From positions 62,001 to 126,000 of the forward strand of contig NZ_JAAZUI010000006.1 of the NCBI RefSeq assembly GCF_012524075.1: a DNA stretch of 64,000 nucleotides, read 5' to 3'. Source of the stretch: Lutibacter sp. B1 (GTDB lineage: Bacteria; Bacteroidota; Bacteroidia; Flavobacteriales; Flavobacteriaceae). Made by a program: the position numbers and the translations under genes. Position 1 is the stretch's first letter. Every line of letters starts with the position of its first letter. The notes under the pieces are model-generated. The model was not told where the DNA came from, did not search any database, and worked only from the letters and a program-made list of their open reading frames with translations. Positions 25,318-36,685 of this stretch are shown piece by piece.

Positions 25318-28300
25318 TTATAAATTTGAATCCATTTCTTCTTTAGAACCAACAATAATATTATCGTATATTCTCATTCCTGTACCTGCAGGTATACGTT
25401 TACCTACAATTACATTCTCTTTCAATCCTTCTAAATCATCAACTTTACCACTAACTGCAGCTTCATTTAATACTTTAGTAGTTTCCTGGAATGATGCAGC
25501 CGAAATAAACGACTTAGTTTGTAATGACGCTCTAGTGATACCTTGTAAAATTTGCTCAGCTGTTGCTGGTTTGGCATCTCTAGCTTCTACTAAAACTTTA
25601 TCTTCTCTACGTAAAACTGAATTTTCATCACGTAATTGACGAGGAGAAATAATTTGTCCTTCCTTTAAATTTACAGAATCTCCGGCGCTTTCCACAACTT
25701 TCATTCCATAAATTTCATCATTTTCTTCAATAAAGTCATTTTTATGAACCAATTGATTTTCTAAGAATAATGTATCTCCAGAATCAATAATTCTAACTTT
25801 ACGCATCATTTGACGTACTACAACTTCAAAATGCTTATCATTGATTTTTACACCTTGTAAACGGTAAACTTCTTGAATCTCGTTAACTAAATATTCTTGT
25901 ACTCTTGCAGGTCCTTCAATATTTAATATATCATCTGGCGTAACAGCACCTTCAGATAAAGGCATACCGGCTTTTATAAAGTCGTTTTCCTGAACCAAAA
26001 TTTGGTTAGAAAGTTTTATTAAATATTTTTTAACTTCACCTAACTTAGACTCAACTATAATTTCTCTATTACCACGCTTAATTTTTCCGAAAGACACAAC
26101 ACCGTCAATTTCAGATACAACCGCTGGGTTTGATGGGTTACGAGCTTCAAATAACTCTGTTACACGTGGTAAACCACCTGTAATATCTCCTGCTTTACCT
26201 GATTTACGAGGAATTTTAACAATTACTTTACCAGAAGTAATTTTATCTCCATCTTCAATAATTAAATGAGCTCCTACAGGTAAATTATAAGATCTAATTA
26301 CATTGTCATTATCATCCTTCAATAATAATGTTGGAATTGTTTTCTTATTTTTAGATTCGATAATAACTTTTTCTTGGAATCCGGTTTGTTCATCAATTTC
26401 AACAAGATAATTAACACCTTTTTCAATATTATCAAACTCGATTGTGCCTGCAAATTCAGAAATAATTACACCATTAAAAGGATCCCATTGACAAATTAAA
26501 TCGTTTCTCTTAAGTTTTTGTCCATCAGCAACAAAAATTGTAGAACCATAAGGAATATTGTTTGTACTTAAAGTAATTCCAGATTTTTCATCAATAATTT
26601 TAATTTCAGATGTTCTTGAAATTACAATATCAATATCATTACCATCATTATCCTTACCTTTTACAGTTCTTAAATCTTCAATCACAGCTTTACCTGCAAA
26701 TTTAGAAATCAAACTGTTATCTTCAGAGATATTACCTGCAACACCACCCACGTGGAACGTTCTTAATGTTAACTGCGTACCCGGCTCTCCAATTGATTGA
26801 GCTGCAACAACTCCAACTGCCTCACCAATTTGCACCATTTTTTTACTTGATAAACTTTGTCCGTAACATTTTGCACAAATACCTTTTTTAGCTTCACAAG
26901 TCAATGCTGAACGAACTTCTACACTTTCAATCTGAGAATTTTCGATACGTGCAGCAATTTCTCCTGAAATTTCTTGTCCTGAATGTACTAAAACTTCATC
27001 TGTTAATGGATCAATTACATCATGTAAAGACACACGCCCTTCAATTCTTTCACTCAAAGTTTCTACAATCTCATCATTCTTTTTAAGTGGTTGTACATTT
27101 AAACCTCTTAAAGTACCACAATCATCCTCATTAATAATAACATCTTGAGAAACATCCACTAAACGTCTGGTTAAATATCCTGCATCGGCTGTTTTTAAAG
27201 CTGTATCTGCCAAACCTTTACGAGCACCGTGAGTAGAGATAAAGTATTCAAGAATTGATAGTCCTTCTTTAAAGTTCGATAAAATTGGGTTTTCAATAAT
27301 TTCTCCACCGCCTGCTGTAGATTTTTTTGGTTTTGCCATCAATCCACGCATACCTGTCAACTGTCTAATTTGCTCTTTAGAACCCCTTGCTCCAGAATCT
27401 AACATCATAAATACTGAGTTAAATCCTTGTTGGTCTTCACGTAAGCGTTTCATTGAAAGTTCAGTTAAACGGTTGTTAGTAGAACCCCAAATATCAATTA
27501 CCTGATTGTAACGTTCTTTGTTAGTTAACATACCCATATTATAGTTTGCTATAATAGAGTCAACCTGTTCGTTTGCATCAGCAATCATTTTATGTTTTTC
27601 CGGTGGAATAATTATATCACCTAAACTAAATGATAATCCGCCTTGGAATGCAAACTTATATCCCATATCTTTAATATCATCAAGGAATTTACCTGTTGTA
27701 GGTACATCAGTAACTTTTAATATTTTACCAATAATATCTCTTAATGATTTTTTATTTAATACCTCATTTATATAACCTGCTTTTTCAGGTACTACTTCAT
27801 TAAATAAAACTCTACCAACTGTGGTTTCTATTATTTTAGCAACCAATTCACCATCTTCATTAAAATCTTTAGTTCTAACTTTTATACTGGCATTTAAGTC
27901 AACCGCTTTTTCATTAAAAGCAATTGTTACTTCTTCAGGTGAATAGAAAGTTAATCCCTCTCCATTTACTTTATGTTCCGGAGTAGATTTACGTTCCTTT
28001 GTCATATAGTACAATCCAAGTACCATATCTTGTGAAGGTACTGTAATTGGAGCACCGTTTGCAGGATTCAATATATTATGAGAAGCTAACATTAATAATT
28101 GAGCTTCTAAAATTGCCTCTGGTCCTAAAGGTAAATGCACTGCCATTTGGTCACCATCAAAATCGGCATTAAATGCAGTACACACCAATGGGTGTAATTG
28201 AATTGCTTTGCCTTCAATTAATTTAGGTTGAAATGCTTGAATACCTAAACGGTGTAATGTAGGAGCACGGTTTAATAGTACTGGATGTCCTTTTAATACA

Positions 28301-29592
28301 TTTTCTAAAATATCCCATACAACCGGTTCTCTTTTATCTATAATTTTCTTTGCAGATTTTACTGTTTTAACAATACCTCTTTCAATTAATTTTCTAATTA
28401 CAAAAGGTTTGTATAATTCAGCAGCCATATCTTTTGGCAATCCACACTCGTATAATTTTAATTCAGGCCCAACAACAATTACTGAACGTGCAGAATAATC
28501 AACACGTTTACCAAGTAAGTTTTGACGGAAACGTCCTTGTTTACCTTTTAATGAATCTGATAATGATTTTAAAGGACGGTTAGATTCTGTTTTTACTGCT
28601 GAAGATTTACGCGTGTTGTCAAATAATGAATCAACCGATTCTTGTAACATACGTTTTTCATTACGTAAAATTACTTCAGGAGCTTTAATTTCCATCAATC
28701 GTTTTAAACGATTGTTTCTAATAATTACTCTACGATATAAATCATTTAAATCTGAGGTAGCAAATCTACCACCGTCTAATGGAACTAATGGGCGTAATTC
28801 TGGTGGTGTTACCGGAATTACCTTCATAATCATCCATTCCGGACGATTTTCTCTATTTTTATTTGCATCTCTAAAAGATTCAACAACGTTTAACCTTTTT
28901 AATGCTTCTGTTTTACGTTGCTTAGATGTTTCTGTGTTTGCTTTATGACGAAGTTCATATGATAATTCATCTAAATCTAAACGATTAAATAAATCAATTA
29001 AACACTCAGCTCCCATTTTAGCAATAAATTTTTCTGGGTCAGAGTCATCTAAATATTGATTTTCAACCGGGAACGTTTCAAGAATATCCAAATATTCTTC
29101 TTCTGTTAAGAAATCCATTTTTTGTAATGGTTCTCCTTCTGCATTTTTAGCTCCTGCTGGTTGAATTACTACGTAACGCTCGTAGTAAATAATCATATCT
29201 AATTTTTTTGATGGTAAACCTAAAAGGTATCCCATTTTATTTGGTAATGATTTAAAATACCAAATATGAGCAACAGGTACAACTAAATTAATATGTCCTA
29301 CTCTATCTCTACGTACTTTTTTCTCTGTTACTTCTACACCACAACGGTCGCAAACTATACCTTTATAACGAATTCTTTTGTATTTACCACAGGCACATTC
29401 ATAATCTTTTATAGGTCCAAAAATTCGCTCACAAAACAATCCATCTCTTTCAGGTTTATGAGTTCGGTAATTTATAGTTTCCGGTTTTAAAACTTCTCCG
29501 TTTGATTTCTCAAGAATTGCTTCTGGAGATGCTAAACCTATTGAAATTTTATTAAATTTTTTTACAGTGTATTTATCGGTTTTTCTTGCCAT
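25318..29592 (-). CDS. rpoC: DNA-directed RNA polymerase subunit beta-prime
   Basis: A 1424-residue RpoC. The N-terminal zinc ribbon reads CACGKYKR...[10 protein letters not shown], and the active-site Mg loop reads [15 protein letters not shown] with three catalytic Asp. The second zinc cluster [14 protein letters not shown] lies in the C-terminal half, followed by the bridge/trigger-loop block [20 protein letters not shown]. The C-terminus ends with [19 protein letters not shown]. The length is typical for Bacteroidota, which carry lineage-specific insertions in beta-prime. The ATG at 29592 is 83 bases downstream of the rpoB stop; that spacer contains a strong hairpin. Confidence 0.98.
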   Translation of the reverse strand: MARKTDKYTVKKFNKISIGLASPEAILEKSNGEVLKPETINYRTHKPERDGLFCERIFGPIKDYECACGKYKRIRYKGIVCDRCGVEVTEKKVRRDRVGHINLVVPVAHIWYFKSLPNKMGYLLGLPSKKLDMIIYYERYVVIQPAGAKNAEGEPLQKMDFLTEEEYLDILETFPVENQYLDDSDPEKFIAKMGAECLIDLFNRLDLDELSYELRHKANTETSKQRKTEALKRLNVVESFRDANKNRENRPEWMIMKVIPVTPPELRPLVPLDGGRFATSDLNDLYRRVIIRNNRLKRLMEIKAPEVILRNEKRMLQESVDSLFDNTRKSSAVKTESNRPLKSLSDSLKGKQGRFRQNLLGKRVDYSARSVIVVGPELKLYECGLPKDMAAELYKPFVIRKLIERGIVKTVKSAKKIIDKREPVVWDILENVLKGHPVLLNRAPTLHRLGIQAFQPKLIEGKAIQLHPLVCTAFNADFDGDQMAVHLPLGPEAILEAQLLMLASHNILNPANGAPITVPSQDMVLGLYYMTKERKSTPEHKVNGEGLTFYSPEEVTIAFNEKAVDLNASIKVRTKDFNEDGELVAKIIETTVGRVLFNEVVPEKAGYINEVLNKKSLRDIIGKILKVTDVPTTGKFLDDIKDMGYKFAFQGGLSFSLGDIIIPPEKHKMIADANEQVDSIIANYNMGMLTNKERYNQVIDIWGSTNNRLTELSMKRLREDQQGFNSVFMMLDSGARGSKEQIRQLTGMRGLMAKPKKSTAGGGEIIENPILSNFKEGLSILEYFISTHGARKGLADTALKTADAGYLTRRLVDVSQDVIINEDDCGTLRGLNVQPLKKNDEIVETLSERIEGRVSLHDVIDPLTDEVLVHSGQEISGEIAARIENSQIESVEVRSALTCEAKKGICAKCYGQSLSSKKMVQIGEAVGVVAAQSIGEPGTQLTLRTFHVGGVAGNISEDNSLISKFAGKAVIEDLRTVKGKDNDGNDIDIVISRTSEIKIIDEKSGITLSTNNIPYGSTIFVADGQKLKRNDLICQWDPFNGVIISEFAGTIEFDNIEKGVNYLVEIDEQTGFQEKVIIESKNKKTIPTLLLKDDNDNVIRSYNLPVGAHLIIEDGDKITSGKVIVKIPRKSGKAGDITGGLPRVTELFEARNPSNPAVVSEIDGVVSFGKIKRGNREIIVESKLGEVKKYLIKLSNQILVQENDFIKAGMPLSEGAVTPDDILNIEGPARVQEYLVNEIQEVYRLQGVKINDKHFEVVVRQMMRKVRIIDSGDTLFLENQLVHKNDFIEENDEIYGMKVVESAGDSVNLKEGQIISPRQLRDENSVLRREDKVLVEARDAKPATAEQILQGITRASLQTKSFISAASFQETTKVLNEAAVSGKVDDLEGLKENVIVGKRIPAGTGMRIYDNIIVGSKEEMDSNL

Positions 29593-29636
29593 AATAATAT
29601 TGATGGATTCGAATTTAAAAATGTAAAAATATATTT

Positions 29637-29664
29637 ATCGAAAGGAGATTTCTCTCCTTTCGAT
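29637..29664 (-). other. perfect 12-bp hairpin in the rpoB-rpoC spacer
   Basis: ATCGAAAGGAGA pairs perfectly with TCTCCTTTCGAT across a four-base loop. On the transcribed strand the left arm begins 12 bases after the rpoB stop and the structure ends about 45 bases before rpoC. The transcript arm contains the purine stretch GAAAGGAGA, hidden in the stem. Possible processing, stabilising or attenuator element. Confidence 0.75.
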
Positions 29665-29675
29665 TTTTTTAATTG

Positions 29676-32600
29676 TTATTCCTCTAATCTAACGTCTAAT
29701 CCAAGACCTCTAAGTTCATGCATTAATACGTTAAATGATTCTGGTAATCCTGGTTCAGGCATTTCATCACCTTTCACAATAGATTCGTATGTTTTTGCTC
29801 TTCCTAAAACATCATCAGATTTTACTGTTAATATTTCACGTAAGGTACTTGATGCACCATAAGCTTCAAGAGCCCAAACCTCCATCTCACCAAAACGTTG
29901 ACCACCAAATTGTGCTTTACCACCTAATGGTTGTTGAGTAATTAATGAGTAAGGACCTATAGAACGAGCGTGCATTTTGTCGTCAATCATATGTCCTAAT
30001 TTAATCATATAAATTACACCAACTGTTGCAGGCTGATCAAAACGTTGTCCGGTTCCACCATCATATAAATAAGTATGTCCAAATTCAGGTACACCTGCTT
30101 CATTAGTCAATTTAGTAATTTGATCAATAGTTGCACCATCAAAAATAGGTGTTGCAAACTTCTTGTCAAGTTTTTGACCGGCCCAACCTAATACGGTTTC
30201 ATATATCTGACCAATATTCATACGAGAAGGTACACCTAGTGGATTCAATACAATATCTACAGGAGTTCCATCTTCTAAAAACGGCATATCTTCTTGACGA
30301 ACTATACGAGCAACAATACCTTTGTTTCCGTGTCGTCCAGCCATTTTATCTCCAACTTTTAATTTACGTTTTTTAGCAATATAAATTTTAGCTAATTTTA
30401 AAATCCCTGCAGGTAATTCATCTCCAACCGAAATAGTAAATTTTTCACGTCTTAATGACCCTTGTAAATCGTTTACTTTAATTTTATAGTTATGAATTAA
30501 CTCAGCAACAAGAACATTAAGATGATCATCAGTAGTCCAAACACCTTTAGTTAAATAACTAAAATCAGGTACAGCATTTAACATTTTTAATGTAAACTTT
30601 TTACCTTTTTGAAGAATTTCCTCTCCAAGATCGTTCATAACACCTTGCGATGTTTTTCCACTAATTAGTGTAAACAATTTCTCAATTAATTCGGAGCGTA
30701 ATTCTTCAAATTTCGCAGTAAACTTACTTTCCAGATTAGCGATACTTACTTTATCTTTTGCTCTCTTAGACTTGTCTTTTACAGCGCGTTCGAATAATTT
30801 TTTATCAATAACAACTCCTCTTAATGAAGGTGAAGCTTTCAATGATGCATCTTTTACATCACCGGCTTTATCTCCAAAAATTGCTCTTAATAATTTTTCT
30901 TCTGGTGTTGGGTCAGATTCACCTTTAGGTGTAATTTTACCAATTAATATATCACCTGGTTTCACTTCAGCACCAATACGAATCATTCCATTTTCATCTA
31001 AATCTTTAGTAGCTTCTTCTGAAACATTTGGTATATCGTTTGTTAATTCTTCAGCACCCAGTTTAGTATCTCTAACTTCAAGAGAATATTCATCAATATG
31101 AATTGATGTAAATATATCTTCTCTTACCACTTTTTCAGAAATTACAATCGCATCCTCAAAATTATATCCTTTCCAAGGCATAAAAGCAACTTTCATATTT
31201 CTACCTAAAGCTAATTCTCCACTTTGAGTTGCATAGCCTTCACAAAGTACTTGACCTTCTTCAACTCTATCACCTTTTTTTACAATTGGTTTTAGGTTTA
31301 TTGAAGTTCCTTGATTTGTTTTTCTAAATTTAATTAAGTCATATGTTTTACTATCTCCATCAAAACTCACCATTCTTTCTTCATCAGTTCTATCATACTT
31401 AATTATAATGGTGTTTGCATCAACATATTCAACAACTCCTGCTCCTTCTGCATTCATCAAAATACGTGAATCTTTTGCAACTCTACGTTCTAAACCTGTA
31501 CCTACAATTGGAGACTCTGGTCGTAACAAAGGTACTGCCTGACGCATCATGTTTGATCCCATTAATGCACGGTTTGCATCATCATGCTCTAAGAAAGGTA
31601 TTAATGATGCTGATATAGATGCTATTTGATTAGGAGCTACATCCATATAATTGACATTTGTAGGTTCAACTACAGGATAATCTGCTTCTTCACGAACAAT
31701 AACTCTATCACTTGTAAAATTACCTTCATTATCCAAAGGAAGATTCGACTGAGCAAATTTCATTCCTTCTTCTTCTTCAGCACTTAAATATTTTGGTTCA
31801 TCAGTAATATTAACTTTACCTTCTGTAACTTCTCGATATGGTGTTTCAATAAATCCTAAGTTATTAACTTTTGCAAAAACTGCTAATGAAGATATCAAAC
31901 CAATGTTTGGACCCTCTGGAGTTTCAATAGGACATAAACGACCGTAGTGAGTGTAGTGAACGTCACGAACCTCAAAACCTGCTCTTTCTCTTGATAGACC
32001 CCCTGGTCCTAATGCAGATAATCTACGCTTATGGGTAATCTCTGCTAATGGATTTGTTTGATCCATAAATTGAGATAACTGATTGGTTCCAAAGAATGAG
32101 TTTATTACAGATGACAATGTTTTAGCATTAATCAAATCAATAGGTGTAAACACTTCATTATCACGAACATTCATACGTTCACGAATGGTACGAGCCATAC
32201 GAGATAAACCAACACCAAATTGACTTGCTAATTGTTCACCTACTGTACGTACACGACGGTTAGATAAGTGGTCAATATCATCAACTTCAGCTTTTGAGTT
32301 AACTAACTTTATCAAGTTTTTGATAATAGTTATAATATCTTCTTTTGTTAAAACTTTTTCGTCAATACTAACATTTAAGTTTAATTTTTTATTCATTCTG
32401 TAACGTCCAACTTCACCTAAGTTATAACGTTGTTCAGAAAAGAATAATTTATCAATAATACCTTTTGCGGTTTCAAAATCTGGCGGTTCAGCATTACGCA
32501 ACTGTCTGTAAATATGTTCAACAGCCTCTTTTTCAGAGTTTGTTGGATCTTTTTGCAGGGTATTATGAATTATGGCATAATCTGCCATTTGATTATCTTC

Positions 32601-33491
32601 TTTATGAAGTAAAATAGTTTTTGAACCAGATTCTACAATTTCTTCTATTTGATCTTTTTCTAAAATTGTATCACGGTCAAGTATAATCTCGTTTCTTTCT
32701 ATAGATACTACTTCTCCAGTATCTTCATCAACAAAATCTTCAAACCATGTTTTTAATACACGTGCAGCTAATTTTCTTCCTAAATATTTTTTTAGCCCAC
32801 TTTTTGAAACTTTAATCTCTTCTGCAAGATTAAATATTTCAAGAATATCTTTATCTCTTTCATAACCTATTGCTCTAAATAATGTGGTTACAGGTAATTT
32901 TTTCTTTCTATCAATATAAGCATACATTACTTGATTGATATCTGTAGCAAATTCAATCCAAGAACCTTTAAAAGGAATTACTCTGGCTGAATATAATTTT
33001 GTTCCATTTGCATGGAACGATTGCCCAAAGAACACACCCGGAGAACGGTGTAGTTGAGATACTACAACTCTCTCTGCACCATTAATTACAAAAGTACCGC
33101 TATGTGTCATATAAGGAATTGTACCTAGATAAACATCTTGTACTATTGTTTCAAAATCTTCATGTTCCGGATCGGTACAATAAAGTTTTAAACGAGCTTT
33201 TAAAGGAACACTATATGTTAATCCTCTTTCAATACATTCTTGAATTGTATATCTTGGTGGGTCAACAAAGTAATCTAAAAACTCAAGTACAAATTGATTT
33301 CTAGTATCAGTAATTGGGAAGTTGTCGAGGAAGGTTTTATATAATCCTTCGGTACTTCGTTCGTCAGCTTTGGTTTTTAATTGGAAAAAATCTTGAAACG
33401 ATTTTACTTGAATATCTAAAAAATCAGGATATTCAGTTATTAATTTAGCTGATGCAAAGTTTATTCTTTCGGTGAATTTTTTTGTGGCCAA
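29676..33491 (-). CDS. rpoB: DNA-directed RNA polymerase subunit beta
   Basis: A 1271-residue RpoB. The N-terminus [18 protein letters not shown], the rifampicin region [39 protein letters not shown], the [15 protein letters not shown] block and the C-terminal [18 protein letters not shown] are all clear. In the rifampicin cluster the usual sensitive residues (Gln, Asp, His, Arg, Ser) are present, so no resistance substitution is visible. The start is TTG at 33491 ([12 protein letters not shown]); no in-frame ATG lies upstream before the rplL-rpoB hairpin. It is 120 bases downstream of rplL. Confidence 0.98.
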   Translation of the reverse strand: MATKKFTERINFASAKLITEYPDFLDIQVKSFQDFFQLKTKADERSTEGLYKTFLDNFPITDTRNQFVLEFLDYFVDPPRYTIQECIERGLTYSVPLKARLKLYCTDPEHEDFETIVQDVYLGTIPYMTHSGTFVINGAERVVVSQLHRSPGVFFGQSFHANGTKLYSARVIPFKGSWIEFATDINQVMYAYIDRKKKLPVTTLFRAIGYERDKDILEIFNLAEEIKVSKSGLKKYLGRKLAARVLKTWFEDFVDEDTGEVVSIERNEIILDRDTILEKDQIEEIVESGSKTILLHKEDNQMADYAIIHNTLQKDPTNSEKEAVEHIYRQLRNAEPPDFETAKGIIDKLFFSEQRYNLGEVGRYRMNKKLNLNVSIDEKVLTKEDIITIIKNLIKLVNSKAEVDDIDHLSNRRVRTVGEQLASQFGVGLSRMARTIRERMNVRDNEVFTPIDLINAKTLSSVINSFFGTNQLSQFMDQTNPLAEITHKRRLSALGPGGLSRERAGFEVRDVHYTHYGRLCPIETPEGPNIGLISSLAVFAKVNNLGFIETPYREVTEGKVNITDEPKYLSAEEEEGMKFAQSNLPLDNEGNFTSDRVIVREEADYPVVEPTNVNYMDVAPNQIASISASLIPFLEHDDANRALMGSNMMRQAVPLLRPESPIVGTGLERRVAKDSRILMNAEGAGVVEYVDANTIIIKYDRTDEERMVSFDGDSKTYDLIKFRKTNQGTSINLKPIVKKGDRVEEGQVLCEGYATQSGELALGRNMKVAFMPWKGYNFEDAIVISEKVVREDIFTSIHIDEYSLEVRDTKLGAEELTNDIPNVSEEATKDLDENGMIRIGAEVKPGDILIGKITPKGESDPTPEEKLLRAIFGDKAGDVKDASLKASPSLRGVVIDKKLFERAVKDKSKRAKDKVSIANLESKFTAKFEELRSELIEKLFTLISGKTSQGVMNDLGEEILQKGKKFTLKMLNAVPDFSYLTKGVWTTDDHLNVLVAELIHNYKIKVNDLQGSLRREKFTISVGDELPAGILKLAKIYIAKKRKLKVGDKMAGRHGNKGIVARIVRQEDMPFLEDGTPVDIVLNPLGVPSRMNIGQIYETVLGWAGQKLDKKFATPIFDGATIDQITKLTNEAGVPEFGHTYLYDGGTGQRFDQPATVGVIYMIKLGHMIDDKMHARSIGPYSLITQQPLGGKAQFGGQRFGEMEVWALEAYGASSTLREILTVKSDDVLGRAKTYESIVKGDEMPEPGLPESFNVLMHELRGLGLDVRLEE

Positions 33492-33552
33492 TGGACAAAA
33501 ACTTTAGGTTAAAAAAACTATTAAAATATAAGAACGAATATATACGCAAAAT

Positions 33553-33587
33553 GGTTTAGGTCTAAGGATTGTACCCAGACCTAAACC
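33553..33587 (-). other. perfect 11-bp hairpin in the rplL-rpoB spacer
   Basis: GGTTTAGGTCT (33553-33563) is perfectly complementary to AGACCTAAACC (33577-33587) with a 13-base spacer that can add two more G-C pairs. The transcribed strand is not followed by a T-run, so it is not an ordinary terminator. It sits 24 bases after the rplL stop, where other bacteria carry an attenuator and RNase III processing site. Confidence 0.75.
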
Positions 33588-33611
33588 TAAAATTGTTTTA
33601 GATATTAAAGC

Positions 33612-33983
33612 TTACTTAAGCTCAACCTCTGCTCCAGCTTCTTCTAATGAAGCTTTTAATCCTTCTGCTTCGTCTTTAGAAATTCCTTCTTTTATTGGTG
33701 CTGGTGCGCTATCTACAATACCTTTAGCTTCTTTTAATCCTAAACCAGTTAATTCTTTAACTAATTTAACAACTGCTAATTTAGATGCTCCTGCTGCTTT
33801 TAAAATCACATCAAATTCTGATTTTTCTTCTTCTGCTTCTGCTGCTGCAGCTGGACCTGCAACTGCTACTGCTGCTGCAGCTGGTTCAATACCATATTCT
33901 TCTTTTAAAATATTAGCTAACTCGTTTACTTCTTTAACTGTTAAGTTAACAAGTTGTTCTGCGAAATCTTTTAAATCTGCCAT
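33612..33983 (-). CDS. rplL: 50S ribosomal protein L7/L12
   Basis: A 123-residue bL12. The N-terminal dimerisation helix region ([26 protein letters not shown]), an Ala/Glu-rich hinge (about 33-54) and the globular C-terminal domain ([35 protein letters not shown]) are complete. L12 forms the stalk that recruits translation factors. It follows rplJ by 45 bases and is separated from rpoB by the hairpin described above, which may set the ratio between the abundant stalk protein and RNA polymerase. Confidence 0.97.
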   Translation of the reverse strand: MADLKDFAEQLVNLTVKEVNELANILKEEYGIEPAAAAVAVAGPAAAAEAEEEKSEFDVILKAAGASKLAVVKLVKELTGLGLKEAKGIVDSAPAPIKEGISKDEAEGLKASLEEAGAEVELK

Positions 33984-34028
33984 TTCTCTTTGTTTAAATT
34001 TTATTATTTAGTTTATTAGTGCACTTAA

Positions 34029-34544
34029 TTATTTCTCTGATAATGTTTTAAGAATACCGCTTAATTTATTACCTCCAGACTGTAATGCTGAAACAACATT
34101 TTTAGCTGGTGATTGTAATAAAGTAATAACATCTCCAATAAGCTCTTCTTTAGATTTTATATTTACTAAAGCATCTAATTGGTCATCACCAATATAAATT
34201 GCCTCTTCAACATAAGCTCCTTTTAATAAAGGTTTCTTAGATTTTTTACGAAATTCTTTAATTAATTTTGCTGGAGCATTCCCTGTTTCTGAAAACATTA
34301 AAGAAGTATTTCCTTTTAATGTTGTTGGTAATTCTCCAAAATCTTTATCAGATTTTTTCATTGCTTTTTCAAGCAATGTATTTTTAACAACTGCTAGTTT
34401 GATATTTGCTTTAAAACACGCTCTACGTAAATTAGATGTTTCTAATGCATTTAATCCTGATATATCTGCTAAATAGATAATACTACCATCAGTTAACTGC
34501 GTTGTTAAAGCTTCTATTACTTGTGATTTTTCTTCTCTCGTCAT
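34029..34544 (-). CDS. rplJ: 50S ribosomal protein L10
   Basis: A 171-residue uL10, the stalk base that anchors L12 dimers. MTREEKSQVIEALTTQL, IYLADISGLNALETSNLRR and IKLAVVKNTLLEKAMKK are the typical N-terminal rRNA-binding part, and VVSALQSGGNKLSGILKTLSEK is the C-terminal L12-binding helix. Only 22 bases separate it from rplA, leaving little room for the long autoregulatory leader found before rplJ in enterobacteria. Confidence 0.97.
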   Translation of the reverse strand: MTREEKSQVIEALTTQLTDGSIIYLADISGLNALETSNLRRACFKANIKLAVVKNTLLEKAMKKSDKDFGELPTTLKGNTSLMFSETGNAPAKLIKEFRKKSKKPLLKGAYVEEAIYIGDDQLDALVNIKSKEELIGDVITLLQSPAKNVVSALQSGGNKLSGILKTLSEK

Positions 34545-34566
34545 AATTACTAAGTTTTAACTTTAA

Positions 34567-35256
34567 TTAAACTGATTTTGTATCTACACCTATTCCAGGA
34601 CTCATTGTACTAGATAAGTAAATACTTTTAATATATGTTCCTTTTGCAGCAGTTGGCTTTAATTTTATTAAAGTCTGTATTAATTCATTTGCATTTTCAG
34701 CAATTTTATTAACGTCAAATGATGCTTTTCCAATTGCAGCATGTACTATTCCTGTTTTATCAACTCTAAAGTCAATTTTACCAGCTTTTACATCTTGAAC
34801 TGCTTTTGCTACATCCATAGTTACCGTACCTGTTTTTGGGTTTGGCATTAAACCTCTTGGCCCTAAAATACGACCTAAAGGACCTAATTTACCCATAACA
34901 CTAGGCATTGTAATAATTACGTCAACATCTGTCCAACCTTCTTTAATTTTTTGAAGGTATTCATCTAATCCAACATAATCAGCTCCTGCTTCTTTAGCAT
35001 CTGCTTCTTTATCTGGAGTTACTAATGCTAATACTTTAACATCTTTTCCTGTTCCGTGTGGTAATGTAACCACCCCTCTAACCATTTGATTAGCTTTACG
35101 AGGATCTACTCCCAACCTAACAGCTATATCAATAGATGCATCAAAATTTACATTAGTAATTTCTTTTACTAAAGCAGAAGCATCTTTTAAAGAATATGCT
35201 TGATTTTTATCAACCTTAGCATGTGCTTCCTTTTGCTTTTTAGTTAATTTTGCCAT
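34567..35256 (-). CDS. rplA: 50S ribosomal protein L1
   Basis: A 229-residue uL1 of normal length. [39 protein letters not shown], and [19 protein letters not shown] are the family blocks. L1 shapes the E-site stalk of 23S rRNA and is a classic autogenous repressor of its own operon. It lies 15 bases after rplK, in the universal rplK-rplA order. Confidence 0.97.
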   Translation of the reverse strand: MAKLTKKQKEAHAKVDKNQAYSLKDASALVKEITNVNFDASIDIAVRLGVDPRKANQMVRGVVTLPHGTGKDVKVLALVTPDKEADAKEAGADYVGLDEYLQKIKEGWTDVDVIITMPSVMGKLGPLGRILGPRGLMPNPKTGTVTMDVAKAVQDVKAGKIDFRVDKTGIVHAAIGKASFDVNKIAENANELIQTLIKLKPTAAKGTYIKSIYLSSTMSPGIGVDTKSV

Positions 35257-35271
35257 TTTTAAATAACTGTT

Positions 35272-35715
35272 TTATTGTTTTACTGGAGCTTCTCCACTCA
35301 CTTTAATACCCATTGATCTTGCTGTACCTGCCATCATTAACATAGCAGATTCGATAGTAAATGCATTCAAATCTGGCATTTTATCTTCAGCAATTGCTCT
35401 CAATTGATCCCAAGTTACTGTAGCTACTTTCTTACGGTTTGGTTCAGATGAACCTTTTTTTACTTTAGCTGCTTCTAAAATTTGAACAGCGGCTGGAGGA
35501 GTTTTTACAACAAATTCGAAAGATTTATCTTTATAAACAGTAATTGCTACTGGTAAAACCTTTCCTTGTTTATCTTGAGTTCTTGCATTAAATTGCTTAC
35601 AGAACTCCATAATATTAACTCCGGCAGCACCTAAAGCAGGTCCAACTGGTGGTGATGGGTTTGCAGCACCTCCACGTACTTGTAATTTTACTACCTTACT
35701 TACTTCTTTTGCCAT
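35272..35715 (-). CDS. rplK: 50S ribosomal protein L11
   Basis: A 147-residue uL11. [33 protein letters not shown] is the thiostrepton-region N-terminal domain (residues about 10-42), and [10 protein letters not shown] is in the rRNA-binding C-terminal domain. It binds the GTPase-associated centre of 23S rRNA. The gene is 74 bases downstream of nusG. Confidence 0.97.
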   Translation of the reverse strand: MAKEVSKVVKLQVRGGAANPSPPVGPALGAAGVNIMEFCKQFNARTQDKQGKVLPVAITVYKDKSFEFVVKTPPAAVQILEAAKVKKGSSEPNRKKVATVTWDQLRAIAEDKMPDLNAFTIESAMLMMAGTARSMGIKVSGEAPVKQ

Positions 35716-35789
35716 TTTTTAATCTTAAATTAGATATTACACATAAATTGGAAGCAAACATGTAATATCATTTATTATATATGTAACAA

Positions 35790-36341
35790 TTATGAAATCT
35801 TTTCTACTTGCATATAACTTAGTTCTAATGGTGTTTTTCTTCCAAAAATCTTAACCATAACTTCAAGTTTACGCTTTTCTTCATTTATCTTTTCTATAGT
35901 ACCGTCAAAACCATTAAAAGGTCCATCAATTACTTTTACTGTTTCGCCAATTACATAAGGAATAGCAACATTATCATTCTGTACTGATAATTCATCAACC
36001 TTACCTAACATTCTGTTGATTTCTGACTTTCTCATTGGCACAGGATCTCCTCCCTTAACTTCACCTAAAAAACCAATAACCCCTGGAATTGCTTTAATTA
36101 TATGAGGTAATTCGCCACTTAAATTGGCTTCAATCATAACATAACCCGGAAAATAAACACGTTCTTTATGTATTTTTTTTCCGTTACGTACTTGAATAAC
36201 TTTTTCTGTAGGCACCAATACTCTATCAACATAATCAGTCATACCTAAACGAGCTATTTCATTTTCAATATAAGTTTTAACCTTATTTTCTTGACCTCCA
36301 ATAGCCCTAACAACATACCATTTTTTTACAGAATCAGTCAT
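35790..36341 (-). CDS. nusG: transcription termination/antitermination factor NusG
   Basis: A 183-residue NusG. The NGN domain (KWYVVRAIGGQENKVKTYIENEI; YFPGYVMIEANL; GVIGFLGE) is followed by a KOW domain (VIGETVKVIDGPFNGFDGTIEKINEEKRKLEVMVKIFGR). It binds RNA polymerase and links it to ribosomes or Rho. It is separated from secE by nine bases, the standard order. The ATG at 36341 gives MTDSVKKWYVV. Confidence 0.97.
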   Translation of the reverse strand: MTDSVKKWYVVRAIGGQENKVKTYIENEIARLGMTDYVDRVLVPTEKVIQVRNGKKIHKERVYFPGYVMIEANLSGELPHIIKAIPGVIGFLGEVKGGDPVPMRKSEINRMLGKVDELSVQNDNVAIPYVIGETVKVIDGPFNGFDGTIEKINEEKRKLEVMVKIFGRKTPLELSYMQVEKIS

Positions 36342-36350
36342 ATACTTTAA

Positions 36351-36539
36351 TTAAAATAGTTTAAAATATTCACTTAAACCTGTTTGAAAAACTTTATCTA
36401 CCAAAAAAACTGCTAATGCAAATAATACAGTAAATACAGCAACAACTACCGTAGATTTTTGTGCTTCTTCCCAAGAAATCCAAGATACTTTATTACGCAA
36501 CTCTTCAAATGAGTCTTTTATATATTTAACTAAATTCAT
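36351..36539 (-). CDS. secE: preprotein translocase subunit SecE
   Basis: A 62-residue single-helix SecE. MNLVKYIKDSFEELRNKVSW is the conserved amphipathic cytoplasmic part and VVVAVFTVLFALAVFLVDKVF is the membrane helix. It forms the SecYEG channel. The reading frame stays open 72 bases further upstream into the tRNA-Trp gene, but the ATG at 36539 is the start: everything before it is tRNA sequence and would encode an unrelated extension. Confidence 0.95.
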   Translation of the reverse strand: MNLVKYIKDSFEELRNKVSWISWEEAQKSTVVVAVFTVLFALAVFLVDKVFQTGLSEYFKLF

Positions 36540-36553
36540 TTTTTCAAATTTTG

Positions 36554-36626
36554 CACGGGTGGAGAGACTCGAACTCCCGACACCTGGTTTTGGAGACCAG
36601 TGCTCTACCAACTGAGCTACACCCGT
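36554..36626 (-). tRNA. tRNA-Trp (anticodon CCA)
   Basis: A 73-base cloverleaf on the minus strand: acceptor ACGGGTG pairs with CACCCGT, D-arm GTAGCTCAGTTGGTAGAGC, anticodon stem CTGGT/ACCAG with loop containing CCA, T-arm GGGAGTTCGAGTCTCCC-like. Discriminator G. No CCA end is encoded. It sits between tuf and secE. Confidence 0.97.
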
Positions 36627-36633
36627 AAAGACA

Positions 36634-36660
36634 AGGTGCTCCTCTAAATAAGAAGCACCT
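36634..36660 (-). other. hairpin between tuf and tRNA-Trp
   Basis: AGGTGCT (36634-36640) and AGCACCT (36654-36660) form a seven-base perfect stem with a 13-base loop. On the minus strand it begins 25 bases after the tuf stop and is followed by TTGTC rather than a T-run, so it is more likely a processing or partial stop signal than a full terminator. Confidence 0.6.
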
Positions 36661-36685
36661 ATTTTATTATATTATTAGGTGTAAA

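Noticed and set aside
29641-29649. GAAAGGAGA before rpoC as a Shine-Dalgarno.
   Set aside because: It lies more than 45 bases from the rpoC ATG and is buried in a 12-bp stem.
31415-31618. Antisense ORFs inside rpoB, rpoC, dnaK and the SusC gene.
   Set aside because: They are frame shadows of conserved genes, lack recognisable domains and start signals.
36540-36611. An N-terminal extension of SecE reading through the tRNA-Trp gene.
   Set aside because: The stretch is tRNA sequence; SecE homology starts at the ATG at 36539.
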